Assembly: GCF_030696805.1 (NCBI RefSeq)
Contig: NZ_JAUYRO010000117.1
Location: forward strand, 1-64,000
Source: Methyloversatilis sp.
Lineage (GTDB): Bacteria > Pseudomonadota > Gammaproteobacteria > Burkholderiales > Rhodocyclaceae
DNA length: 64,000 bases
Reading direction: 5' to 3'
Part shown: one piece after another, positions 19,094-27,673 of the stretch
Layout: every line of letters begins with the position of its first letter
Numbering within the stretch: position 1 is the stretch's first letter
Program-made: the position numbers and the translations under genes
The notes under the pieces: model-generated
Seen by the model: only the letters and a program-made list of their open reading frames with translations
What the model was told of the DNA's origin: nothing
The model's database searches: none

Positions 19094-20017
19094 ATGAACC
19101 TGCAACAGCTGCGCTACGTCGCGGAAGTCGCCCAGCGCAACCTGAATGTGTCCGAGGCGGCGCGGGCGCTCCATACTTCGCAGTCCGGCGTGTCGCGGCA
19201 GATCAGCCTGCTGGAAGCCGAGCTGGGCGTCGACGTGTTCATCCGGCAGGGCAAGCGACTGGTGGCAATGACGCGCCCGGGCGAAGAAGTGGTGGCGATC
19301 GCGCGGCGCATGCTGCGCGACATTGGGGCGCTCAGGCAGGTGGGCGAAGAATACGCGGTCGGCGAACGCGGCCGGCTGACCATCGCCATGACGCACACGC
19401 AGGCGCGCTACGTGCTGCCGAGCATCCTGCCCGAGTTCATGCGTGCCCACCCCGAGGTGAAAGTCGCGCTGCATCAGGGCAATCCGACGCAGTGCTGCGA
19501 ATACGTGTTGTCAGGCGAGGCCGATCTGGCGATTGCGACCGAAGCGATCGACGAGTACGAACAACTCATCAGCCTGCCCTGCTACCAGTGGAACCGCTGC
19601 CTGATTACCCCGCCCGGCCATCCGCTGCTCAGTGAGAGGCCGCTGACGCTGGCGGCCATCGCCGAGTGGCCGCTGATCACCTACGACTTCGCCTTCACCG
19701 GTGGTTCCACCGTCAATCGCGCGTTCGCCGCGCAGTCGTTGTCGCCCAACATCATGCTGAGTGCCATCGACGCCGACATCATCAAGACCTATGTCGCGTT
19801 GGGGCTCGGTGTCGGCATCGTCGCGCAGATGGCGTTCGACCCTGAGCAGGACCGCGCCCTGCGCGCGCTTGACTGTGCTCACCTGTTCGAGCCGAGCACC
19901 ACCCGCATCGGCCTGCACCGCAACGCATGGCTGCGTGGCTACACCTACGACTTCATCGAGCAGTTTGCGTCCGCGCTCAACCGTGATGTGGTCGATCAGG
20001 CGCTTGGCCGTGGCTGA
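19094..20017 (+). CDS. cysB: CysB/Cbl-like LysR-family regulator
   Basis: 307 residues. The N-terminal winged helix MNLQQLRYVAEVAQRNLNVS, then EAARALHTSQSGVSRQISLL, is of the CysB subfamily; the sensor domain carries LTIAMTHTQARYVLPSILPE and HQGNPTQCCEYVLSGEADLA. CysB activates cysteine biosynthesis genes in response to acetylserine or thiosulfate. The ATG at 19094 is used because the upstream in-frame extension crosses the control region and does not look like protein. Divergent from the sulfur operon, which fits its role. Confidence 0.9.
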   Translation: MNLQQLRYVAEVAQRNLNVSEAARALHTSQSGVSRQISLLEAELGVDVFIRQGKRLVAMTRPGEEVVAIARRMLRDIGALRQVGEEYAVGERGRLTIAMTHTQARYVLPSILPEFMRAHPEVKVALHQGNPTQCCEYVLSGEADLAIATEAIDEYEQLISLPCYQWNRCLITPPGHPLLSERPLTLAAIAEWPLITYDFAFTGGSTVNRAFAAQSLSPNIMLSAIDADIIKTYVALGLGVGIVAQMAFDPEQDRALRALDCAHLFEPSTTRIGLHRNAWLRGYTYDFIEQFASALNRDVVDQALGRG

Positions 20018-20083
20018 GCACCTTCACGAGGCGGTAACCTCCGGCGGCGACAGTGCAGGCAACGACCTTCCGGGCTTGCCGCC

Positions 20084-20671
20084 ATGACCGAATTGCACGC
20101 TGATCCGCTTCATCCACTGATGCTCGACCCCGACACCGGCGTTGCCGAGCTCGCGGGGGTGCGCTATCTCGCCAGTCAGCCGGTGCAGGCCAAGGACGGT
20201 CGCACGGTGCTCTACCTGACCGAAGCCTCGCGGCCGATGCACCTGTTCAAGTTCGTCGGTCCGGCAGCTTCCAGCGGCGCGCTGCCACACGGCACACTGT
20301 ATGTCGCCAGCCTGGGCGCCGACGGCTCGGGCGAAGGTCATGGCCGATGGCTGCCACTGGTGCTGGCGCGCCATGGTCTGTCAGTGCGCGACGGCTATGA
20401 AAGTCTCCAGGCCATCCTGGCCGACCCGGCCGACGCAGCCTGCCGTGCCGGCGCGTCGCGCATCGAAGGGCTGTTTGCGCCACAGGCACGCAGCGAGGGC
20501 GGCGCCCTGTTGCTGTGCGATCGCGCAACACCGGCGCTCAACTGGCGTGAGGCCCTTGGTGACGCGGCGAGCCTGAGCTTCGCCTGGCATGGGCGCGCGT
20601 TGGTGGAAGTCATCGATACAAAACTTCACCATCAGCGCATCGGCAGCGCTGCCGCGCGCTTGCGCGGCTAG
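20084..20671 (+). CDS. PhoX-like (DUF839) C-terminal fragment
   Basis: 195 residues. Segments such as GRTVLYLTEASRPMHLFKFV and GTLYVASLGADGSGEGHGRW resemble the distal half of PhoX/DUF839 proteins, which are usually over 500 residues long. The N-terminal Tat signal, most of the propeller and the metal-binding parts are missing. It could be a degraded remnant or a small stand-alone protein. No upstream fragment of the missing part is visible in the 66-nt gap after the LysR gene. Similarity is by eye and moderate. Confidence 0.5.
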   Translation: MTELHADPLHPLMLDPDTGVAELAGVRYLASQPVQAKDGRTVLYLTEASRPMHLFKFVGPAASSGALPHGTLYVASLGADGSGEGHGRWLPLVLARHGLSVRDGYESLQAILADPADAACRAGASRIEGLFAPQARSEGGALLLCDRATPALNWREALGDAASLSFAWHGRALVEVIDTKLHHQRIGSAAARLRG

Positions 20672-20732
20672 GCAGTCGGCAGGCGCTGCTCACCCAGCGC
20701 CACCGTGACATGGTCACGGTATCGACAGCGGG

Positions 20733-20756
20733 ACGACTTCTATAATCCGAAGTCGT
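20733..20756 (+). promoter_or_regulatory. prsT promoter with dyad around the -10 box
   Basis: A consensus TATAAT (20741-20746) lies 29 nt before the prsT ATG. It is bracketed by a perfect 8-bp inverted repeat, ACGACTTC (20733-20740) and GAAGTCGT (20749-20756). The -35 region is weak. The dyad could be a repressor operator or, if transcription begins further upstream, an RNA hairpin. Confidence 0.55.
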
Positions 20757-20774
20757 TCCGCATCTTCGCATTCC

Positions 20775-23573
20775 ATGAAACGTTCCCACTGGTCGCTGAT
20801 CGCAATCATCCTGTTCGCAGGTGTGCTGGCCTCTTTCTCGGCCCGCGCGGCCGATGAGGCCGGCCGTTACTATGAAGACGCACTGCTGCGCTACGAGCGC
20901 AAGGACGACGCTGGCGCGATCATCCAGCTCAAGAACGCGCTGAAGGCCGACCCGGGCATGCTGGCGGCCCATCTGCTCATGGGGCGAGCCGGACTCCGCA
21001 AGGGCGATTTCGCCGCCGCTGAGGTGGCCTTGCGCGAGGCGCAGCGCCGAGGTGCATCGCGCGCCGAGTACATCGTTCCGCTGGCCAATGTCCTGCTGGC
21101 CATCGGCCAGCAGAAAGAGCTGCTTGAAACACTGCAGCCGACCGATCTGCCTCCTGGAATCCGGTATGACTTGCTGCTGCTGCGAGCCCGTGCGCATCAG
21201 GAGTCGAGCCAGTACGCCCAGGCGATTGCGGTCATCAATGAGGCTCGCGCACTCAACCCGAATGCGCCGTCCGCGCTTGCACTCCACGCCCGCTTCGCGC
21301 TCGGTGCGGGACGCGCCGAAGAAGCCGCGACGCTGGCCGAGCAGGCGACCGGCCTCGGCCCCGCGGATACCGATGCCTGGACGGCACGTGCGGCGGTTGC
21401 CTATGCCTCTGGCAATTTGGCGGTGGCGCTTGAATACTATGATCAGGCGCTGAAATTCGCGGCCGACAATAGCGAGGCCCTGCTCGGAAGAAGCTCGGTA
21501 ATGATGGATCTCGGACGCATGGCCGAGGCGAAAGTGTCACTGCTGCAGCTGGCGAAGGTCGACAAGACCGAACCGCGCGCCGCTTATCTGCGCGCCGTGA
21601 TTGCCGACCTCGAAGGGGATCGCGACGGTGCCAGGAAACTGCTCGGCGAAGTCGTCAACATCATCGATCCGTTGCCGCGCGGCGCACTGACCAGTCGCTC
21701 CCATCTCGCGCTGATTGCCGGTCTGGCGCATCTGAGCCTTGGTGGACCAGCAAAGGCGAAAGAGTATTTTGAACTGCACGTGCGGTTTTTCCCGTCACAG
21801 CCGGCCGCGCGAAAGCCGCTTGCCTCGCTGCAGATCGCGGGCGGAGATCCGGCGTCCGGCATCGTAACGCTCGAACCTTTGATGCGCAGCGGTACCCGTG
21901 ATCCCGAAGTACTGTCGCTGATGGCGACAGCCTACGGCAAGCTCAAGCGACATGAGCGCGCCACTGAACTGCTTGAACAAGCCTCCAGGCTGGGCAAGTC
22001 TCCGGAGATACAGACTTCGCTCGGCCTCAGCCTGCTCGGGTCGAAGCAGACGCAGGAAGGCCTTGCGCAGTTGCGCGAGGTGGTCAAGGACGATCCCGGT
22101 CAGGGCCGGGCAAGCATGGCGCTCGCACTCACCGCGCTGCGCGAGCAGCAACCCCGGCGCGCAGCGGAGCTGATGGAAGAGGTGATCAAGCGCGAGCCGG
22201 ACAATCTTCCGGCGCTGAATGTGCTCGGCGTCGCGCGTGCAGCCGCGGGCGATTTTGCGGGTGCGCGCAAGGCGTACGACAAGGCGCTTTCGAAAGACAA
22301 GAATTTCGACAGCGTCAAGCTCAATCTGGTCAAGCTGGAACTCGCCGAAGGCAAACCGGCCGAGGCGCGGACCCGGCTCCTTGCGCTGCTCAAGGAAAAG
22401 CCTGACCACCCTTCCGCACTTTTCGAACTGGCGCAGCTCGACGTACGCGAGAAGCGGACGGCCGAGGCGTTGCGCGGCCTGGAGATTCTGCGCGACAAGC
22501 ATCGCAGGCACGTCGACGGCCAGATCGCGCTGATCGAGCTATACCTCCAGACGGGAGCGCTGGACAAGGCGCTTGAAGTGGCCAAGGACAGCAGTCCAAG
22601 TCAACCGGGCTACCTTGCCGTGCAGGCGGCGCTGGTCCGGGTTCAGCTTGCCCGCAGCGACGCAGCAGGCGCGCGCGCGACACTCACGTCGATGACGCGT
22701 GCGGCAGATTTCGACGCCGTTGCGCAGTACCGGATCGCGCGCCTGCAAATGCAGGCAGGCAACCCGTCCGGTGCCGCCTACAGCCTTGAAAAGGCGTTGC
22801 AGGGCGCGCCGGATTTCGTGCCGGCCAAGGTCATGCAAGGCGAACTTCTGCTTGGCGAAGGCGCACTGGACAAGGCCGATGCGCGCGCCCAGCAGCTCCT
22901 CAGAGCCGCGAAGCCGCCTCCGGAAGCATTCAAGCTGGCGGGGGACGTTGCGTTCGCACGCAGCAGGTGGGCTGAAGCGATCGACCACTACGGGGTGGCG
23001 CTTTCGAAGGGTGCAGGGGTCGATGTCGCCGGACGCCTGTACGAAACGCACCGGCGGGCCGGCAACGCGTCGCAGGCGAGGGCGTCGGTCGAAGCGTTGG
23101 TCAAATCGAGACCACGCGACATGGCGATGAAGCTCCTGCTGTCCCAGGCACAGACCGATGCCGGCCATTTGCGCGAAGCCAAGGCGACACTCGAAACCGT
23201 GCTGAAGGCCGGGGAATCGGCGCCAGTGTTGAACAATCTCGCCAATCTGCAGTGGCAGCTCAAGGACCCCGCGGCGCAGCAGACCGCCGAGCGCGCCTTC
23301 AAGCTGGCGCCAGGCGACGCCTTGATCCTGGATACGCTCGGATGGATCCTGGTGCAGAAGGCCCAACTCGATGCGGGATTGCGTCATCTGCGCGAGGCGC
23401 GCCTGCGAGACCCGGCCAATCCGGAAATCCGCTACCACCTGGCCTGGGCCCTGGCCAAGTCGGGACGAAAGGGTGAAGCGTTTCAGGAACTGGAGGCCGC
23501 GCTGCAGTCAGGCAGGTCGTTTCCGGGGATTGACAGCGCTCGCTCGCTCAGAGCCGAACTTGGAGCCGACTGA
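20775..23573 (+). CDS. prsT: PEP-CTERM/exosortase system TPR protein PrsT
   Basis: 932 residues made almost wholly of tetratricopeptide repeats after an N-terminal signal segment (LIAIILFAGVLASFSARA). This length and composition match the PEP-CTERM system TPR protein family (PrsT), which accompanies XrtA-type exosortase and exopolysaccharide loci; family members are often lipoproteins, but no lipobox cysteine is present here, so signal peptidase I cleavage near ARA-ADEA is more likely. Helical pairs such as AGRYYEDALLRYERKDDAGA recur throughout. A PEP-CTERM substrate gene follows; exosortase and polysaccharide genes are not in this window. Confidence 0.88.
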   Translation: MKRSHWSLIAIILFAGVLASFSARAADEAGRYYEDALLRYERKDDAGAIIQLKNALKADPGMLAAHLLMGRAGLRKGDFAAAEVALREAQRRGASRAEYIVPLANVLLAIGQQKELLETLQPTDLPPGIRYDLLLLRARAHQESSQYAQAIAVINEARALNPNAPSALALHARFALGAGRAEEAATLAEQATGLGPADTDAWTARAAVAYASGNLAVALEYYDQALKFAADNSEALLGRSSVMMDLGRMAEAKVSLLQLAKVDKTEPRAAYLRAVIADLEGDRDGARKLLGEVVNIIDPLPRGALTSRSHLALIAGLAHLSLGGPAKAKEYFELHVRFFPSQPAARKPLASLQIAGGDPASGIVTLEPLMRSGTRDPEVLSLMATAYGKLKRHERATELLEQASRLGKSPEIQTSLGLSLLGSKQTQEGLAQLREVVKDDPGQGRASMALALTALREQQPRRAAELMEEVIKREPDNLPALNVLGVARAAAGDFAGARKAYDKALSKDKNFDSVKLNLVKLELAEGKPAEARTRLLALLKEKPDHPSALFELAQLDVREKRTAEALRGLEILRDKHRRHVDGQIALIELYLQTGALDKALEVAKDSSPSQPGYLAVQAALVRVQLARSDAAGARATLTSMTRAADFDAVAQYRIARLQMQAGNPSGAAYSLEKALQGAPDFVPAKVMQGELLLGEGALDKADARAQQLLRAAKPPPEAFKLAGDVAFARSRWAEAIDHYGVALSKGAGVDVAGRLYETHRRAGNASQARASVEALVKSRPRDMAMKLLLSQAQTDAGHLREAKATLETVLKAGESAPVLNNLANLQWQLKDPAAQQTAERAFKLAPGDALILDTLGWILVQKAQLDAGLRHLREARLRDPANPEIRYHLAWALAKSGRKGEAFQELEAALQSGRSFPGIDSARSLRAELGAD

Positions 23574-23577
23574 GTGT

Positions 23578-23594
23578 TGTCGGATATCTTTACA
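23578..23594 (+). promoter_or_regulatory. Candidate activator site for sigma-54 promoter (copy A)
   Basis: TGTCGGATATCTTTACA. The same 17-bp pattern (TGTCG, A at position 9, T at 13, ACA at 15-17) occurs upstream of the other two sigma-54 PEP-CTERM promoters at 29793 and 57140. Its centre is 61 bp upstream of the -24 GG. A TGT...ACA dyad is typical of enhancer sites for sigma-54 activators. Role inferred. Confidence 0.6.
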
Positions 23595-23645
23595 ACACAC
23601 ATTTTTGCAGTTATCAAGTATTTGATTTCATTTGATATTCAAAAC

Positions 23646-23661
23646 TGGCCTCAATTTTGCT
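23646..23661 (+). promoter_or_regulatory. Sigma-54 (-24/-12) promoter of the first PEP-CTERM gene
   Basis: TGGCCTCAATTTTGCT matches the consensus TGGCAC-N5-TTGCW, with GG at 23647-23648 and GC at 23659-23660 exactly ten bases apart. It lies 47 nt before the start codon. Known PEP-CTERM regulons depend on RpoN and the PrsK/PrsR two-component system, which agrees with this site. Confidence 0.78.
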
Positions 23662-23707
23662 AATGATTTGCTGACAGTCAGTCTAGTCAATGACTTCCAA
23701 GGATCAA

Positions 23708-24487
23708 ATGATGAAAAAGAAAAGCCTGAAAATTCTGAGTATCGCTCTGCTGATCGGTTTGAGCGGTGCCGTATCGGCTGCGTCGACGAGCTGGTCATTC
23801 ACCTCCACTGCAACCTCGTCGGTCGGCGCCCCCGGCTTTGCGTCGCAGGTCGCCGAGTTTTCGTCGATGACCTACACAAACGGCGCGGGCAATTCGGTCA
23901 CGATGAACGCGTTCGCGAACACTGCGACGAACGCGAAGATCGAAGCTGCTTACCTGAACTATCAAGGTTCAAGCGGTCTGGGCGTGACCAGTCGTGACAG
24001 CAGCACGAACGACGAAGTGAATACGAATGGTACTTTGAACGGAACGCAGCACTCGTTCGATAACCAGGGTGCGGTCGAATCGATCCTGTTTTCGTTCTCG
24101 TCGGCTTTCACGATGGAACAGCTCGATTTCGGATGGACGACAAACGACTCCGATATCCAGCTCTATGCCTACACCAGCAATACGGCCTTCACGACCGGCA
24201 CGATCCTGACGAAGGACTATTCGACGCTGACCGGCTGGACCAAGATCGGCGACTTCACGGGCCCGACGGATCCGCGCCTTACGACCAACAGCACCTATTC
24301 GCGCTATTGGCTCGTCACGCCGGGGCCGGCGTCGGATAAGCTCGATTACGTGAAGCTCGCAGGCATCACCGGTTCGTACAAGCCGACGCAGCCGCCCTCG
24401 ACGGGCGTACCTGAGCCAGAATCGCTGGCTCTGGTGGGTGTTGCCCTTGCCGGTATGATCCTGACTCGTCGCCGCAAGTCGGCTTGA
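23708..24487 (+). CDS. PEP-CTERM sorting domain surface protein
   Basis: 259 residues. A signal peptide (KKKSLKILSIALLIGLSGAV, then SAAS) is followed by a Ser/Thr/Asn-rich secreted domain of unknown function and a C-terminal sorting signal: VPEPESLALVGVALAGMILT, then RRRKSA. That PEP motif, hydrophobic helix and Arg cluster are recognised by exosortase. The body is low in cysteine and resembles exosortase-dependent surface proteins. ATG 23708 (or 23711) follows AAGGA at 23698-23702; the longer reading from 23690 is unlikely. Behind a sigma-54 promoter. Confidence 0.88.
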   Translation: MMKKKSLKILSIALLIGLSGAVSAASTSWSFTSTATSSVGAPGFASQVAEFSSMTYTNGAGNSVTMNAFANTATNAKIEAAYLNYQGSSGLGVTSRDSSTNDEVNTNGTLNGTQHSFDNQGAVESILFSFSSAFTMEQLDFGWTTNDSDIQLYAYTSNTAFTTGTILTKDYSTLTGWTKIGDFTGPTDPRLTTNSTYSRYWLVTPGPASDKLDYVKLAGITGSYKPTQPPSTGVPEPESLALVGVALAGMILTRRRKSA

Positions 24488-24502
24488 TCGGTTCGGGGAC
24501 AG

Positions 24503-24531
24503 AAAAAACCGCGCAGCGCGCGGTTTTTTTT
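24503..24531. terminator. Bidirectional Rho-independent terminator
   Basis: AAAAAACCGCGC (24503-24514), loop AGC, GCGCGGTTTTTT and further T. The A-run and T-run make it usable from both sides, separating the PEP-CTERM gene from the convergent ABC exporter gene. Confidence 0.92.
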
Positions 24532-24565
24532 CGTCCATTGCAGGCCCCATCGGAGGGTGATGTTG

Positions 24566-26404
24566 TCAGGTTCCTTCTTCTTCCTGTGCCTGCAGCGCCC
24601 ACATCTGCGCATAGGCGCCATCCAGCGCCAGCAACTCGGCATGCGAGCCGCGCTCCACGATGCGGCCGGCGTCCATCACCAGGATCTGGTCGGCGTCCAT
24701 GATGGTGGATAGCCGGTGCGCGATGATCAGCGTGGTGTGGCCGCGCGCCACCTGTTCAAGCTGCGACTGGATGGCCTGTTCGGTTTTCGAGTCGAGGGCC
24801 GACGTGGCTTCGTCGAAGATCAGTACCGGTGGATCTTTCAGCAGCGCGCGGGCAATCGCGACGCGTTGTTTCTCGCCGCCGGACAATTTCAGCCCCCGTT
24901 CCCCGACCTTGGTGGCGTAGCCGTCAGGCAGGCGGGTGACGAAGTCATGCAGTTGCGCCGCGCGGCTGGCGGCTTCGACGTCTTCTGCCGAGGCGGTGAC
25001 CCGGCCGTACTGGATGTTGTAGTGGATGCTGTCGTTGAACAGTACGGTGTCCTGCGGGACGATCCCGATCGCGGTGCGCAGGCTGTCCTGAGTGAGTTTG
25101 CGGATGTCGGTGCCATTGATCGTGATGCGCCCGCCACCGCTGTCCACTTCATAGAAGCGGTACAGCAGCCGCGCCAGGGTCGATTTGCCGGAGCCTGACT
25201 GGCCGACTACTGCGACCCGGCCACCGGCCGGTATCGTGAAATCGACGTCGTGCAGGATCTGGCGCGCCGGCTCATAGCTGAAATTCACCTGCTGGAAACG
25301 CACTTCGCATGGCCCTGGCGGCAGGGCCTTCGCGTCCGGGTCGTCGGCGATTTCACGATGGGTGTCCATCAGGCCGAACATGCGCTCGATATCGGTCAGC
25401 GACTGGCGGATCTCGCGGTACAGCACGCCGAGGAAATTCAGCGGAATGTAGAGCTGGATCATGAAGGCATTGACCAGCACGATGTCGCCCAGCGTCATGC
25501 GGCCTTCGGCGACGCCGACCGTCGCGCGCCACATCATCAGCGTGACGCCGATGGCGATGATGAAGGCCTGGCCGATGTTCAGGTAGGACAGCGAAATCTG
25601 GCTGCGCTCCTGCGCCCGCTGCCAGCGCGCCATCTGTTCGTCGTAGCGGCGCGCCTCGAAGCTTTCATTGTTGAAATACTTCACCGTTTCGTAGTTCAGC
25701 AGGCTGTCGATCGCGCGCGTGTTGGCGGCCGAATCCAGCTCATTCACTTCGCGCCGAAGCTTGGTGCGCCAGTTGGTGACGACCACGGTGAACGTGATGT
25801 AGATCGCCAGCGTGATTGCGGTGATCAGCGCGAACGCCGCTTCGTACTTCACTGCGAGGATGCTCAGCACGAGGCCCATCTCGACCAGCGTCGGCAGGAT
25901 GGAATAGAGCGTGTAGCTGATCAAGGAGCCGATGGCGCGGGTGCCGCGCTCGATGTCGCGTGTCAGTCCGCCGGTCTGGCGCTCCAGATGAAAGCGCAAA
26001 GACAGCGCATGCAGATGCTGGAACACCTGCATCGAAATGCGCCGCACGGCCTGCTGCGTCACGCGCGAAAACACGATTTCGCGCAGCTCGGTCAACAGCG
26101 AAGTTGAAAAGCGCAGCGCGCCGTAGGCCGCCAGCAGACCCAGCGGCACCAGCAGCGGTGCGGCTTCGAGCGCGCTCTTCTGCATGGCGGCGGCCGGCGT
26201 CAGCGCGTCGATCAGCTGCTTGAAGATGAGCGGCACCGTCACGTTGGCACCTTTGGCGCCGATCAGGAAGGTGAGCGCAATCAGCACGCGCCACTTGTAA
26301 GCCCAGAGGTAGGGGAAAAGGCTCTTGAGGGTATCGAGGTCCCGGCGGCGGGTGCCGGGCGGGGCTTCGGGTGCGGGCAGGGGCGCAGCAGCGGAGTTTC
26401 TCAT
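24566..26404 (-). CDS. Atm1/HMT1-type ABC exporter (fused membrane and ATPase domains)
   Basis: 612 residues: six membrane helices over about residues 30-320, then an ATPase domain with Walker A (GQSGSGKSTLARLLYRF), the signature LSGGEKQRVAIARALL, Walker B (VLIFDEATSALDSKTE) and the switch His in IIAHRLSTIMDAD. The membrane part (TRAIDSLLNYETVKYFNNES and FHLERQTGGLTRDIERGTRA) is typical of the mitochondrial Atm1/ABCB7 and bacterial heavy-metal exporter group, which export glutathione-bound metal or sulfur species. Start 26404 is used; an upstream extension to 26551 overlaps non-conserved sequence. Confidence 0.9.
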   Translation of the reverse strand: MRNSAAAPLPAPEAPPGTRRRDLDTLKSLFPYLWAYKWRVLIALTFLIGAKGANVTVPLIFKQLIDALTPAAAMQKSALEAAPLLVPLGLLAAYGALRFSTSLLTELREIVFSRVTQQAVRRISMQVFQHLHALSLRFHLERQTGGLTRDIERGTRAIGSLISYTLYSILPTLVEMGLVLSILAVKYEAAFALITAITLAIYITFTVVVTNWRTKLRREVNELDSAANTRAIDSLLNYETVKYFNNESFEARRYDEQMARWQRAQERSQISLSYLNIGQAFIIAIGVTLMMWRATVGVAEGRMTLGDIVLVNAFMIQLYIPLNFLGVLYREIRQSLTDIERMFGLMDTHREIADDPDAKALPPGPCEVRFQQVNFSYEPARQILHDVDFTIPAGGRVAVVGQSGSGKSTLARLLYRFYEVDSGGGRITINGTDIRKLTQDSLRTAIGIVPQDTVLFNDSIHYNIQYGRVTASAEDVEAASRAAQLHDFVTRLPDGYATKVGERGLKLSGGEKQRVAIARALLKDPPVLIFDEATSALDSKTEQAIQSQLEQVARGHTTLIIAHRLSTIMDADQILVMDAGRIVERGSHAELLALDGAYAQMWALQAQEEEGT

Positions 26405-26469
26405 GGCGCAATTGTAAGGTACGGTGCGGGCGCCATACGAGCTGTCGGCACCAGTTTCGCGAGGATGGC

Positions 26470-27663
26470 CTACAGGTAAAGCAGCAGCGCTGACATGCCG
26501 ATTGCAAGCGTCACGGCACCCAGCAGGCGCCTGCGATCTTGCGTCGACCACGATGCGACCGGCAGGACATCCTTTTCAGGCACCGGACGCGGCCCGGCCG
26601 CCTTCAATGCGGCGTCGACCGCCTCCCGCGACACACCGACGGTGGCAGCGAGGCGATCCGGGTCATCGATGGCAGCGGATCGTGCCGCAAGCCGGATGGT
26701 GGCTTCGGTGGAGTCGAATTCCCGTGCCAGCCCGCGCGACACGGTCGCAGCACCCGACGCGGAGGAGGATTCGGTGACAGCGCCTGTTGCGCCGGACGAT
26801 GACCGGACTCGCGCCGGCAGCTTGAAATCAGTGTCCGGCGCACATTGCCGACGGCAGGTGCGCAGGTCGTCCGCCATGTCCGCGGCGTTCTGGTACCGCG
26901 CATCCGGTAATTTGGCCAGCGCTCTTGCCGCAATGAGATCGACCAGCGCCGGCAGCGCCGGATTCAGCACACCCGGTGCTGCCGGCGTGTGGTGGATGAC
27001 CTGATACATCACCGACTGCACATCGCTGCCGCTGAAGGGCGACCGGCCGGTCATCATTTCGTACAGGATGACACCGAGCGCGAACAGGTCGACCCGCGCG
27101 TCCGCCGTGTGGCCGAGCACCTGTTCCGGCGACAGGTAACGCGGCGACCCGAGCAGCAGGCCGGTCTGGGTGCGTGCGTCGGCACCGTGCAGGCGCGCGA
27201 TGCCGAAGTCGGTGATTTTCACGCGCCCATCGGCCAGCACCATGATGTTGCCCGGCTTCACATCGCGGTGGATGACGCCCCGCTCATGCGCATAAGCCAG
27301 GCCGTCGGCGATCTGTGCAGTCAGCTCGAGCGCACGATCAAAGCCCAGTTCGCCGCGATTGATCAGGTCCTTCAGTTCGCGCCCGTCGAGGTATTCCATG
27401 GCCATGTAGGCCAATTCGCCGCAGCGACCGATATCGTGAATGGTGACGATATTGGGGTGATTCAACCCGCCGGCCGCGCGCGCCTCGATCATGAAGCGCC
27501 GTTCGTAGAATTCGATGTCGTCCGGATCGAGCGCCATGTTGATGGTCTTGATCGCCACCGTGCGGTCGAGCAGCGGATCGAAGGCACGATAGACCACGCC
27601 CATTGCGCCACGCCCGATCTCGGCGAGCACGTCATAGCGTCCGATATTCACGGGAAGACTCAT
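26470..27663 (-). CDS. Membrane-anchored Ser/Thr protein kinase (PknB-like)
   Basis: 397 residues. An intact eukaryotic-type kinase domain occupies residues 10-275: Gly loop GRGAMG (17-22), Lys39, catalytic HRDVKPGN (132-139), DFG (152-154) and SPE (178-180). A variable Ser/Ala-rich linker follows and the protein ends in a single hydrophobic segment (LLGAVTLAIGMSALLLYL), suggesting a tail anchor with the kinase in the cytoplasm. Next to a TPR lipoprotein and a cyclase-like protein in the same direction, ten nt downstream of the lipoprotein gene. Confidence 0.92.
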   Translation of the reverse strand: MSLPVNIGRYDVLAEIGRGAMGVVYRAFDPLLDRTVAIKTINMALDPDDIEFYERRFMIEARAAGGLNHPNIVTIHDIGRCGELAYMAMEYLDGRELKDLINRGELGFDRALELTAQIADGLAYAHERGVIHRDVKPGNIMVLADGRVKITDFGIARLHGADARTQTGLLLGSPRYLSPEQVLGHTADARVDLFALGVILYEMMTGRSPFSGSDVQSVMYQVIHHTPAAPGVLNPALPALVDLIAARALAKLPDARYQNAADMADDLRTCRRQCAPDTDFKLPARVRSSSGATGAVTESSSASGAATVSRGLAREFDSTEATIRLAARSAAIDDPDRLAATVGVSREAVDAALKAAGPRPVPEKDVLPVASWSTQDRRRLLGAVTLAIGMSALLLYL

Positions 27664-27673
27664 GGCAACCCGA

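Noticed and set aside
23690-23707. ATG 23690 as start of the first PEP-CTERM protein
   Set aside because: It would place the ribosome binding site inside the gene and add polar residues before the signal peptide; 23708 fits better.
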